This document shows positions 8,578-16,933 of a stretch of DNA of 64,000 nt, one piece after another. Position numbers and translations under genes: made by a program. The notes under the pieces are model-generated. The model saw only the letters and a list, made by a program, of their open reading frames with translations. It made no database searches and was not told the origin of the DNA. Each line of letters begins with the position of its first letter. Position 1 is the stretch's first letter. The DNA comes from Caldivirga sp. MU80 (GTDB lineage Archaea > Thermoproteota > Thermoprotei > Thermoproteales > Thermocladiaceae), in contig NZ_LCTF01000004.1 in assembly GCF_001663375.1 (NCBI RefSeq), forward strand, positions 1 through 64,000, given 5' to 3'.

Positions 8578-9483
8578 ATGAAGACAGAGTTTGTGGTTAA
8601 AATCAGGGGCTGGCCTTTTTCATCACTAGGTGTCATTATTGTGGTTGCATTGGTAGGTGCCATGCTAGGGGCCCTAGTGTACTATTCACTACCTGCACTC
8701 ACCAAGGAGGGCTTATTAATCTACACGACGAATAGGTGGGATCCAAATGCAGGCTCCTTCGGCGGCCTAGCGGCCATCTATGGGACATTCGTGGTTTCCC
8801 TAGTTGCCGTGACCATGTCCATGCCACTTGCAGTGGGCTCAGCAATATTCATAAATGAATTTACTCCAGGTAGGTTAAGGGGGCTTTTAATAGCCATTAA
8901 CGATATGATGGCTGGCTTCCCAACAGTAATCTACGGCTTCTGGGGGCTTTATGTGCTTGGACCTACGCTTAACCCAACGTTGTTCACATGGCTTCACAGT
9001 AACCTAGGCTTCATACCACTCTTCTCCACAAGACCCATTGGCGGCTCTTATCTGCTCGCAGCCACAGTCCTAGCCGTGATGATAACCCCCTTCGCCTCAT
9101 CACTGGTTAGGGAGGTTTATGCCCAAGTGCCCAGCGTCATGGTTGAGGGTATTTACGCCCTGGGGCTTACGAAGCTGGATGCTGTCAAGATAAAGCTATC
9201 CTACATAGCTAAGTCCCTACTTGGCGCATTAAGCCTAGCCCTTGGTAGGGGGATTGGTGAAACCGTGGCTGTAGCATTAACCGTGGGTGGAGTTCTTAAA
9301 GTGTCCCAAAGCCTACTGTCACCCGGCATAACAATACCATCCCTGATAGCTAACCAGTTTGGAAGCGCCTATACCCAGATTGAGCAATCCGCCATGCTAT
9401 CCCTGGCGCTGCTGCTCTTCGCAATAGGGCTTACCTTCATCATTGCGTCTAAGTTAGTCTTGCTGAGGGGTGGTGCCAGGTGA
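8578..9483 (+). CDS. pstC: Phosphate ABC transporter permease
   Basis: This inner-membrane permease has about six spans over 301 residues. The cytoplasmic EAA-type loop that contacts PstB is recognisable around VPSVMVEGIYALGLTKLDAV. IGETVAVALTVGG follows, as in PstC/PstA proteins. The start is taken at ATG 8578, preceded by GGGTGAGAG, and lies just after the pstS stop; the frame is also open from a TTG at 8566. It overlaps pstA by four bases. Confidence 0.88.
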   Translation: MKTEFVVKIRGWPFSSLGVIIVVALVGAMLGALVYYSLPALTKEGLLIYTTNRWDPNAGSFGGLAAIYGTFVVSLVAVTMSMPLAVGSAIFINEFTPGRLRGLLIAINDMMAGFPTVIYGFWGLYVLGPTLNPTLFTWLHSNLGFIPLFSTRPIGGSYLLAATVLAVMITPFASSLVREVYAQVPSVMVEGIYALGLTKLDAVKIKLSYIAKSLLGALSLALGRGIGETVAVALTVGGVLKVSQSLLSPGITIPSLIANQFGSAYTQIEQSAMLSLALLLFAIGLTFIIASKLVLLRGGAR

Positions 9484-10319
9484 AGGGCCAAGAAGCATTA
9501 ATCTTATCCTTGACACTGGCAGCAACCGCGCTGGTTTTTGCACCATTCTTCTGGATACTAGGGGCCGTAGCCTATAATGGCGCATTAGTGCTAGCTAAGG
9601 CTGGGTTAGGTTTCCTTCTCAAGAGGCCGCCACTACCGGGCACTAATAGCCTAGGTGGCATAGGCACAGTCATAGAGGGTAGCCTACTAATAGTTGGTAT
9701 GGCAATGGCCATCGCCACACCCCTCTCCCTACTGACAGCCCTCCACATAACTCTGCATGAGGATTCACCTATCGCTAAGTTGGGTAGGGCGCTGATGGAT
9801 ATTATGGTTGAGTTCCCGACGATAGTGATTGGAATATCTGTATTCCTAATCTTTGGGCTGGCACTGGGCCTTGGATTAAGCGCCCTCACGGCCTCAATAG
9901 CCTTAGCCGTGATAATGATACCGTACACCACGATACAGGCTGTGGAGGCTATGAAAATACCCAAGGAGGTGGTCTATGAGGCTGCAGTGGCCCTTGGCTT
10001 AAGGGAGGGCCATGTGGCTAAGATCATACTTACGGAAGGTAAGGGTGGGGTAATTACAGGTGTCTTAATTGGAATGGCTAAGATCTTTGGGGAGACCGCC
10101 CCACTTCTCTTCACCACCGCCACATCCTTCGACATACTCGCCAACAGCCCACTATCCCCAGTCTCCGCCGTGCCGGTGCTCATATTTGTCTACGCCTTCA
10201 GCCCCTATACCAATTGGCAGGAGGTTGCATGGGGAGCATCGCTAGTTCTCTCCTTAATCGTACTCGGCATTTACATTGCCGTTAGGTTATCGTTAAGCAA
10301 GGGTGGTTTACGTGAGTGA
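9480..10319 (+). CDS. pstA: Phosphate ABC transporter permease
   Basis: The second permease subunit has 279 residues and about six membrane spans. The EAA-type loop is IPKEVVYEAAVALGLREGH, and KIFGETAPLLFTTA matches the PstA consensus after it. It starts with a GTG that overlaps the pstC stop by four bases (GTGA), a sign of translational coupling. Together with PstC it forms the channel. Confidence 0.88.
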   Translation: MKGQEALILSLTLAATALVFAPFFWILGAVAYNGALVLAKAGLGFLLKRPPLPGTNSLGGIGTVIEGSLLIVGMAMAIATPLSLLTALHITLHEDSPIAKLGRALMDIMVEFPTIVIGISVFLIFGLALGLGLSALTASIALAVIMIPYTTIQAVEAMKIPKEVVYEAAVALGLREGHVAKIILTEGKGGVITGVLIGMAKIFGETAPLLFTTATSFDILANSPLSPVSAVPVLIFVYAFSPYTNWQEVAWGASLVLSLIVLGIYIAVRLSLSKGGLRE

Positions 10320-11079
10320 CTCCAAGCCCATCGTAATCAGGGTGGAGAGACTTAATGTATGGCTTGGGAGGGTGCATGTACTTAAGGATGTTAGTGGATT
10401 AGCCATACCTAGGAACAGTGTCTTCGCTATAATGGGCCCCTCCGGCTCTGGGAAGACAACACTACTTAAGACGTTTAATAGGATAATAGAGCTGAACAGG
10501 GATGCCAGGGTTGAGGGTAAGGTGACACTTGATGGTGAAGACATATTCTCAATGGACCCTGTGGTGCTTAGGAGGAGGGTTGGTATGGTTTTTCAGCAGC
10601 CTAACCCATTCCCACACATGAGCATTTACGATAACATAGCCTACGCATTGAGGGCAAACGGCATCGTTAAGGATAAGGCAAGGCTAAGGGAGATTGTTAG
10701 GTCTGTGCTTGAGCAGGTGCACCTATGGGATGAGGTGAACAGTAGGTTAAATTCACCAGCCGGTAAACTATCTGGTGGTCAACAGCAGAGGTTAGTCATA
10801 GCCAGGGCATTGGCGTTAAAACCAGAGGTCCTCCTAATGGATGAACCAACATCAATGGTGGACGTCGTTAATGCGAGAAAGATAGAGCAGTTAATTACTG
10901 AGCTACGTAGAAGCATAACAATAGTACTGGTCACTCATAACCCACAGCAGGCCATGAGGATCTCAGACTACGTGGCTTTCCTCTACGACGGCAGGTTAAT
11001 TGAGTGGGGGCCTACTAAGATCGTGTTCTCAACACCGTCCAATAAGCTAACGGAGATGTACGTAATGGGCAGAGTTTAG
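10312..11079 (+). CDS. pstB: Phosphate ABC transporter ATP-binding protein
   Basis: The ATPase of the phosphate importer. Walker A is GPSGSGKTT near residue 45, the Q-loop is VFQQPNPFPHMSIYDNIA, the signature is LSGGQQQRLVIARAL and Walker B is VLLMDEPTS, followed by the H-loop VTHNPQQA. The 255-residue length is normal. The frame is open from a GTG at 10303, but the GTG at 10312 is better spaced from GGGTGG; either way it overlaps the pstA stop. No phoU follows the operon. Confidence 0.93.
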   Translation: MSDSKPIVIRVERLNVWLGRVHVLKDVSGLAIPRNSVFAIMGPSGSGKTTLLKTFNRIIELNRDARVEGKVTLDGEDIFSMDPVVLRRRVGMVFQQPNPFPHMSIYDNIAYALRANGIVKDKARLREIVRSVLEQVHLWDEVNSRLNSPAGKLSGGQQQRLVIARALALKPEVLLMDEPTSMVDVVNARKIEQLITELRRSITIVLVTHNPQQAMRISDYVAFLYDGRLIEWGPTKIVFSTPSNKLTEMYVMGRV

Positions 11080-11260
11080 GATGATTACAAATTAAATGAA
11101 CTAGCTAGAGAATAAGAGCCGATCCTGCTAATTACAGAAGGTTTTTATACCATATGGTGAGAGAACATGCATAAGTAGGATTGTGTAGACTATACGTACT
11201 TAAGGAGCCTGTTAAAGTAAACGGGAGGATTAGTAGGCTATTACCCCTGGGTGGTTAACC

Positions 11261-11755
11261 TTGGCGGTGAGGGTAAGGTTAAGGCTAAAGACGAGGAAGG
11301 GGAAGGAAGAGCTAACGGTGGCGTTAGTAAATAGCGTCTTCGAGAGCGATAGGCTTCTTGAGTTTTTCTTGAGTTTGTCGTTACTTTTCGGTAGTTTTGA
11401 TTACTTCTCGTTATTTGTTAATTATATGGTTTTTCAACTGCAATGGAGGCTTGGTCTCTGGGGAAGCACTCATTGGGATAGTTCTTATTTTTAGTACTCC
11501 AGTACTCCCTAACACACTCTAGGTCTCAGCGACCGAGGATGATGCTGAAGCGGAGCCCTTGTCCTCAAACGCAATAATCTCTGGGCCGAAAGGGAGACTT
11601 TAACCAACGATTACCTGGCTGGCCTACTGGGAATAGCCGTTAAGGGGATTTCAGGGAAGGATTATAGCTGCTACGTTCAGATAGGAACAGTAAGATTAAG
11701 AGAGGAGTTATATGCCACAGTATTGGTGAACATAATTCGCAGTGGTAATGACTAG
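11261..11755 (+). pseudogene. Decayed retropepsin-like gene
   Basis: The first 33 codons (AVRVRLRLKTRKGKEELTVA then LVNSVFESDR) resemble the N-terminus of small retropepsin-fold proteins common in Thermoproteales. An unrelated AT-rich stretch follows. A later stretch in another frame, ending at the TAG at 11,753-11,755, encodes TNDYLAGLLGIAVKGISG, like the C-terminal part of the same family. No single frame connects the two. I read this as a broken gene, but the match is short and the middle (11,360-11,590) is unexplained. Two relatives are at 21,158 and 29,405. Confidence 0.35.
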
Positions 11756-11809
11756 GAAACTATAGATTACGAGTGAAGACTTATTAAGGAACCAAGCATA
11801 CCACAGTTT

Positions 11810-12028
11810 ATGAAGAATTTAATTAAGGTTACCAGAAATTACCGAATTACGATACCTGCCTATGTTAGGGAGAAGCTAGGGATTAAGATTGGCGATTTAG
11901 TTAGTATTGAAGTTAGGGGCGACGAGATCGTTATCAGGAAGGTCGTTCAGGAGATACCAAAGATTAAGTTAGGCAGGGAATTAAACATTGATGATATTAA
12001 TAAACTGATTGAAGAGAGCTGTTTTTGA
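11810..12028 (+). CDS. vapB: AbrB/VapB-type antitoxin, C-terminus altered by an insertion
   Basis: The 72-residue protein is a swapped-hairpin AbrB domain: NLIKVTRNYRITIPAYVREK then LGIKIGDLVSIEV, which binds operator DNA as a dimer, followed by a short toxin-binding tail (LGRELNIDDINKLIEES). The last codons and the stop come from the insertion element that begins at about 12,029. Past the element, at 13,291, the codons ANEQCKSW and a TAA overlap the vapC start, which is what the original tail should look like. Antitoxin and toxin are therefore 1.27 kb apart. The altered tail is only a few residues shorter, so it may still work. Confidence 0.8.
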   Translation: MKNLIKVTRNYRITIPAYVREKLGIKIGDLVSIEVRGDEIVIRKVVQEIPKIKLGRELNIDDINKLIEESCF

Positions 12029-12050
12029 TTTTCGTGGTTATTTGTGGTGT

Positions 12051-13174
12051 TTATTTTTGTTGGTGGGTGAGTCCTTTTAGGGCTATTGAGTAGGCTGATG
12101 CTGTGTGTTTGTCTAGCCTGTACTTTCTCATTAGTTCGTCGTGTTCTGTTGAGTTTGTTGTACCTTTTGGATTCACGTAACCGAGCCTAATTATAGTGGT
12201 GCCTTCATGGTTATTTTCTCGATGATTGTGCTTCTAAATATTGAGACCTTGTGATTGTAATTCTCATGCCTCCTATCGCCACCCCTAACCCACATTAGCC
12301 TCAGCCTACCGAGAACATCCGGGTTTTCTAGGAATAATGTTTTAACGCCGTGGTGGTAGGCGTAATTAAGCATCTCGTGAACCCTCATGCCAATTATGCT
12401 CCAAGCCCTGTGCTTGGGAAAGCCTCGTGCAGTCACCTCACTGAACCAGAATGTTTTGTTATCAATGAGTTCGCTGTCTTCATCAATGATTGCTAGGTTA
12501 ATCCTATCGGTGTTAACATCGACGCCACCAAATAGTTTACCACCATTGCGTTTATGCCTAGCCATGCGCTCATGATAAACATCCATCGGTATTGTTACTT
12601 GAACCTCACCGTGAACCCACAGTTGACTACCCCTAACACCGTAGTCCCTAACCACAACCCTACCCATGTACCCAACACGCTTGGTGGTGATTGCACCTAG
12701 GAGCTTCTCATAATTCTTGGGTATTGTGGGCTTTATAACAACCCTACCAACCGACCCATCAAACCTAACCGTAGTCACGTGAAACTCATAATTGGGCTTT
12801 AGGGTGATGCTTTTGGCAGGGTACTCCAATTCGCTTTGTTGAAACATGAGCCAATCACCCAATTCAACACCCCTAAAGTCAACGCCCAACGTCCTGCAAG
12901 ACTCGTAGATGCCCATTACGAGAGTCACGGCACCGTCAGCATACCTACGATTCGGGATAATTCCATAGGCCACTTCCCTAAACATGTTCTTCCAACCAAT
13001 CTTGCTCCCAGGCAGTAGATTTTGCTGCCTCGCTAAGGATAAGACCCTATGTGTAGCTATTTTGAACAACCAAGCAGTTGATAATAACTCCTTAGCCGTA
13101 TCCCCATTAACATCAAACGGCAACCTAATAGTTATGAAACCCACAAGGGGAATCCCAATTAAGTTTAAACCCAT
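12051..13174 (-). pseudogene. TnpB-like RuvC nuclease of the element, C-terminal frameshift
   Basis: The open frame from 13,174 to 12,191 gives 327 residues. GGVDVNTDRINLAIIDEDSE holds the RuvC-I Asp, and TLFLENPDVLG holds the RuvC-II Glu. The RuvC-III segment (YVNPKGTTNSTEHDELMRK, then DKHTASAYSIALKGL) lies in another frame that ends at 12,051; the shift is at about 12,190, right after KAPL. There is no Cys pair between RuvC-II and RuvC-III, so this lineage lacks the usual TnpB zinc finger. I start it at Met 13,174 because everything upstream belongs to the conserved hairpin block. As written, the product loses the third catalytic Asp. Confidence 0.7.
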
Positions 13175-13192
13175 CCCCAACACCCTAACCGT

Positions 13193-13290
13193 ACCCCTGG
13201 CGACCGTTGGGGAGCCACTGCGGTGAGCGGCCCCAGGGAGACCGTCGAGAAGGAGACGGTGGGAATAACCCACCGCCTCCAGAGAGACGG
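13193..13290. repeat. Conserved hairpin block at the left end of the element
   Basis: This block is shared by all three copies. Three pairings can be drawn: CCCTGG (about 13,195) with CCAGGG (about 13,232); TGG-GGAG-CCA (about 13,208); and GGTGGG-AATAA-CCCACC (about 13,258-13,274). Copy 1 changes the last stem to GGCGGG/CCCGCC and copy 3 changes the first to CCCTAG/CTAGGG, so both arms change together. The block ends CCAGAGAGACGG. It could be a transposition end, an encoded RNA, or both; the strand of any transcript is unknown. Confidence 0.6.
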
Positions 13291-13300
13291 CTAATGAACA

Positions 13301-13708
13301 ATGCAAGAGTTGGTAATTGACACAAATGTATTGATATTTTACGTGATTGAGGACTCAAAGGAGCATGCTAAGGCCGATAAGGTGTTGAATAGCCTCAGTA
13401 AATGGTACGTTCCCACCATTGTTATTTATGAGTTAGCGTGGTTCTTTAGATCAATTAACATACCAGCTGAGAAGGTTGCAGAAATAATTACTAGCATTGT
13501 TAAATATGGGAAGACCACAATTGTTTGCGAAGGTGATGCCATTGAATGGGCGCTACATACTATGTTAAGGATGAATTTAGGGCTTGGGAGCTTTAATGAT
13601 ATGGTTATCCTGGGTATCGCCCATAGGTTAGGTAAACCTCTGCTCACTTTCGATGAGAGACTAAGGAGGAGGGCAGGGAGACTTGGCATTAAGGTGCTTG
13701 ATGTTTAG
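13301..13708 (+). CDS. vapC: PIN-domain toxin VapC
   Basis: The 135-residue PIN-domain ribonuclease has its acidic residues at LVIDTNVLIFYV (first Asp), in the middle TIVIYELAW (Glu) and near the C-terminus GSFNDMVILGIAHRLGKP and LLTFDERLRR (Asp). VapC toxins cut tRNA or rRNA and are held in check by VapB. Its antitoxin gene lies upstream, beyond the insertion element. The ATG overlaps the remains of the old vapB tail, so the operon was once translationally coupled. After the insertion vapC would need readthrough or a new promoter. Confidence 0.88.
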   Translation: MQELVIDTNVLIFYVIEDSKEHAKADKVLNSLSKWYVPTIVIYELAWFFRSINIPAEKVAEIITSIVKYGKTTIVCEGDAIEWALHTMLRMNLGLGSFNDMVILGIAHRLGKPLLTFDERLRRRAGRLGIKVLDV

Positions 13709-13758
13709 TTGTTAAGTAAATTAATAACTTTTTAATAACACAGTGGTAATGCCTAGTC

Positions 13759-14649
13759 ATGCCCTTCGTGAGGGAGTCCATGTATAAGTTCATTAAGGAT
13801 CCTGGGGATGTTAGGGTTGGTGAGGTGATTAGGAGGGGCTGGGTTAGAGGTGATGTGGGTATCCTCGGTGTCCCCTGGGATGGGGCAGTGGGCACTAGGC
13901 CGGGTTCCAGGTTGGCTCCAACCAGGGTTAGGTCATGGCTGTACACCTCACCCATGATACATGATGGGTTGAGTATTGTTGACCTTGGTGATGTTGATGT
14001 GGTTGTCGGTGATCATAGGGAGACTTGGCGTAGGGTTGAGGAGACTGTGGCTGAGGCCCTGGGCCTGGTTAGGGAGCTTCTTGTTATTGGTGGTGACAGT
14101 ACCACCTCATATGCTGCCTTTAGGGGCTTGAGGAGGACTGTTAACGGTGGGTTAGCCTACATACTACTTGACGCGCACCCAGACGTTAGGGTGGTTAGTG
14201 AGGGCTTGACGAGTGGGCAGGTGGTTAGGTGGATTAGGGAGGTTGACCCAGGGGTGTTCATAGCCATCGTGGGTGTTAGGCCGCATTCAAATGCACCATA
14301 CCTACTTGATGAAGCTAAGAAGCTGGGTATTCAAGTATACACAATGGACTACATTGATTTGCATGGAGTGGAGAACGTGATCAATGAGTTGGTGGAGGGT
14401 GCCAGGGATAGGGTCACTCACGTTAGCGTTAACCTGGATGCCGTTGACCCAGCCTTCGCCCCAGGCGTCAACAGCCCATCCCCAGGTGGATTCACGTCCA
14501 GGGAGGTGATTAGGCTAGTCCGTGAAATGACTAAGAGGCTTAGGCCAAGGGTCTTCGATGTGGTTGAGGTAACGCCACCCTTCGACATCAACGACATGAC
14601 AAGCATGCTAGCGTCAACACTACTGCTAAGCGCAATGTGGCATGGTTAA
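13759..14649 (+). CDS. hutG: Formimidoylglutamase-like ureohydrolase
   Basis: Ureohydrolase-fold protein of 296 residues that probably hydrolyses N-formimino-L-glutamate to glutamate and formamide. LLDAHPDVRVVSEGLTSGQ resembles the DAHxDVR...TSG block of formimidoylglutamases, and LDAVDPAFAPGVNSPSPGG is the C-terminal metal block. Two usual manganese ligands differ: the GGDH site reads GGDSTTSYA (His to Ser) and the first Asp of DxDxxDP is Asn (VNLDAVDP). This may mean one metal or altered chemistry. With hutH, hutI and hutU in the window, HutG is the best call; arginase or agmatinase activity is less likely. Confidence 0.7.
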   Translation: MPFVRESMYKFIKDPGDVRVGEVIRRGWVRGDVGILGVPWDGAVGTRPGSRLAPTRVRSWLYTSPMIHDGLSIVDLGDVDVVVGDHRETWRRVEETVAEALGLVRELLVIGGDSTTSYAAFRGLRRTVNGGLAYILLDAHPDVRVVSEGLTSGQVVRWIREVDPGVFIAIVGVRPHSNAPYLLDEAKKLGIQVYTMDYIDLHGVENVINELVEGARDRVTHVSVNLDAVDPAFAPGVNSPSPGGFTSREVIRLVREMTKRLRPRVFDVVEVTPPFDINDMTSMLASTLLLSAMWHG

Positions 14650-15244
14650 ATAACCTACAATCTCATCCTTAATCTTGTCCCTCACCTTCTCCACATCCCA
14701 ACTTAAAACATCATGTACGTGAATGCCCTCTCTCACCAGCATCCTCATACCGACCTTCTCTAAGACTCTTAAAGACCTCACATACCTTTAATGTAGGTTA
14801 CGGTATTAGCATTGATGCGCTATACTCATTGAAGGATATGTTCAAGGATATCCACTCTTAAGCGCGTACAGCCAATTAACGTTGTTGAATGGTATGGTTA
14901 AGGTTGCTGAGCGGCTCATGGCAACATAGGCAAAATGTCATTTGGCGTTAGCGTAAACATCGATGAAAGTACCCATGATTTTATGCTAGTGCTGTTGACT
15001 AAGTAAACCTTAACCAAAAGACCAGGAGTCATACTAGGCAATGGCCAAGATGCATAGTGATTAACCTTACTAGGAAAATCAACATGACTAGTAAACAATA
15101 AACAATATTGCCACAGTTAATTAATTCCCTTACCCTGTAAATGATCATTAAAACTTCATTAACTCAACTAGGTGTTAAAGTGGATATAAACACTGGTTGG
15201 CTGTGGGTGGGTATTTAAGCTGGGTGGTTTAGGATTTAGAGAAG
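14650..15244. other. 595-base gene-poor stretch
   Basis: No gene that I trust lies here. A 40-codon minus-strand frame (14,626-14,748, starting MRMLVREGIHVHDVLSWDV) looks protein-like and may be the end of a lost gene, but it overlaps the end of hutG and has no recognisable family. The rest is AT-rich, with scattered short frames. The last 60 bases lead into the HEPN gene. Confidence 0.4.
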
Positions 15245-15631
15245 ATGACTGAGCGCGATAAGTGGCTCATGCAGGCGGTTAGGGATCTGGAGACGGCTAG
15301 GAATTCCCTGAACTCAGGTGATTATTACGCCAGTGCATTTTGGGCTCAGCAGGCCGTCGAGAAGGCATTGAAAGCATTACTATTATCCTGGGGTAGGTCG
15401 TACAGGGGGCATGATCTGGTGGAGATGGGTTACCTGGTTAGGGATGAACTTGGCCTTGATGTATCGCCAATAATTGATGATTTAAGGGCATTAACAGCGC
15501 ATTACACTACAAGTAGGTATCCTGATGCAGCCAATGCAGTACCGTACGAAATCTACACTAGGGCTGATGCCGAGGAGGCCCTTGAGAGGGCTAGTAGGGT
15601 GATTGAATGGGTAAGGCGAAATCTGCGTTAG
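15245..15631 (+). CDS. HEPN-domain toxin
   Basis: The 128-residue, all-helical protein is the HEPN partner of a minimal nucleotidyltransferase. It has SAFWAQQAVEKALKALLLSW in the first half and LRALTAHYTTSRYPDAAN in the second. RALTAH fits the Rx4H ribonuclease motif found in active HEPN toxins. The following MNT gene overlaps its 3' end by 25 bases. In known pairs the MNT enzyme adenylylates the HEPN protein and silences it. Confidence 0.87.
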   Translation: MTERDKWLMQAVRDLETARNSLNSGDYYASAFWAQQAVEKALKALLLSWGRSYRGHDLVEMGYLVRDELGLDVSPIIDDLRALTAHYTTSRYPDAANAVPYEIYTRADAEEALERASRVIEWVRRNLR

Positions 15632-15963
15632 AGAGCCAGGTGAGGATGCTGAGGAGGGCTTTAGAATTCGTAGGTAAGGTTAAGAGCAGGATTAACTTAA
15701 TTGATGTGTACGTGGTTGGTTCAAGGGCTAGGGGTGATTACAGGGACGATAGCGATATAGACCTCGTAATCATAAGCAATGACGTAGAGGGGCTAAACCA
15801 CCTAAGGAGGAGGGAGCTACTGACAGACCTCCTTGAACCAGGCATCGAGTTCTTCATATACACAGAGAGGGAGTGGAACGAAGCACCAACAACCTGGATC
15901 AAACAGCTAAAGAAAGAGGCGAGGAGGCTAGACGACCTACTTACTGAATACGGCATACATTAA
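15607..15963 (+). CDS. Minimal nucleotidyltransferase antitoxin (MNT)
   Basis: The 118-residue protein has the nucleotidyltransferase core VVGSRARGDYRDDSDIDLVI, with the Gly-Ser and the Asp-x-Asp metal pair, and a third acid in PGIEFFIYTE. It overlaps the HEPN gene by 25 bases, so the two are co-translated. This order, HEPN then MNT, is typical of archaeal toxin-antitoxin pairs. The target is presumably the HEPN protein. Confidence 0.88.
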   Translation: MGKAKSALESQVRMLRRALEFVGKVKSRINLIDVYVVGSRARGDYRDDSDIDLVIISNDVEGLNHLRRRELLTDLLEPGIEFFIYTEREWNEAPTTWIKQLKKEARRLDDLLTEYGIH

Positions 15964-16129
15964 TCTAGGTGTTTTGTGTACTTCTTAACCATTGTTTTAC
16001 TGATCAACCCATGGCAAAATTTTGCCCTGATCAACCCCGAATAAAGTATTGATACTTCATTCATCCACATCAATCACGCTGGATTTTAATTACAGTATTT
16101 AACTGGATGTTCTTTAGGGCGGGGTTGGC

Positions 16130-16930
16130 ATGCTTGGCGTGGGTGAGGTGTTTAGGGTTGGTGTTGCCCAGGTCAGGAGGTTTAGTGGCTATGTTGAGGG
16201 CATTGATTGGTTAAGGGGTTTGGTTAGGGGTTTGTCTGTTGATTTGGTCGTTCTCCCTGAGAATTGGGTGGGTACTAGGGTTTTGAGTCGTGTGGAGTTT
16301 GACGAGTATATCGGCTTACTTAGGGAGGTATCTAGTGAGGTTAGTGCCCTAATTATTGGTGGTAGTGTGTATGTTGATTTTGGTAATAGGGTAGTCAGTG
16401 TGTGCCCGATTGTTGGTGGTGATGGTTTGGTTAATTACTCGGAGAAGATAATGCCATCTAAGGCCACTCACGAAAGGGGGCGAGTAGGTAATGGTAAAAG
16501 ACTTGGGGTTGTCGAACTTGGTGGTTGGAGGGTTGGGTGCGTGATATGCGTTGACGCTATGTACCCGGAGATTACCAGGGTCCTTGCGTTGAATTACGTA
16601 GACATCATAGCGAACCCAGGCAGTATAAGTGTTGATAGGGTACAGCTGTGGAGGAGCCTCGGCCTGGTTAGGGCGTTTGAGAACTCCGCCTATTTCGTAG
16701 CGTCCCTAGGGACTGGGTATAAGTACCCAGACGGTCGCGATGTCCTCGGCGGCAGCTTTATTGCGTCACCTAATGGTGAATACGTACTCACTGTAGACCT
16801 GGGTGTTGAGGGGTTATTCAACGCGGTCTTGAATCGCCAGGATATTGACTATGCAAGGGCCAGGAGGGGTTACCTGGATGATTTAGCGAGTAATTACTTC
16901 AGGAATGTTAGGATCGTAGTGACTAAATGA
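16130..16930 (+). CDS. Nitrilase-superfamily amidohydrolase
   Basis: The 266-residue protein has the carbon-nitrogen hydrolase triad: Glu in VVLPENWVG, Lys in NYSEKIMPSKATHERG and Cys in RVGCVICVDAMYPEIT. The family cleaves amides or nitriles. The fold and length are right, and the sequence does not point to one substrate. Because formimidoylglutamase releases formamide and hutG lies 1.5 kb upstream, a formamidase role is possible, but this is inference. A TnpB element begins directly after its stop. Confidence 0.82.
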   Translation: MLGVGEVFRVGVAQVRRFSGYVEGIDWLRGLVRGLSVDLVVLPENWVGTRVLSRVEFDEYIGLLREVSSEVSALIIGGSVYVDFGNRVVSVCPIVGGDGLVNYSEKIMPSKATHERGRVGNGKRLGVVELGGWRVGCVICVDAMYPEITRVLALNYVDIIANPGSISVDRVQLWRSLGLVRAFENSAYFVASLGTGYKYPDGRDVLGGSFIASPNGEYVLTVDLGVEGLFNAVLNRQDIDYARARRGYLDDLASNYFRNVRIVVTK

Positions 16931-16933
16931 ACT

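Larger units (their letters stand above)
12029..13290 (-). mobile_element. TnpB-like insertion element, full-length copy 2 of the hairpin-rich family
   Basis: This 1.26 kb element sits between vapB and vapC. Its right end (TTATTTGTGGTGTTTATTTT, about 12,036-12,055) and its left block (13,193-13,290, ending GAGAGACGG) are shared with the two short copies at 1,051-1,278 and 26,278-26,502. It carries one gene on the minus strand and no TnpA. The boundaries are inferred by comparing the copies and by restoring the interrupted vapB frame. Confidence 0.7.

Noticed and set aside
14626-14748. 40-codon minus-strand frame overlapping the end of hutG
   Set aside because: It reads like protein, but is too short, overlaps a sound gene and has no recognisable family, so I did not list it as a gene.
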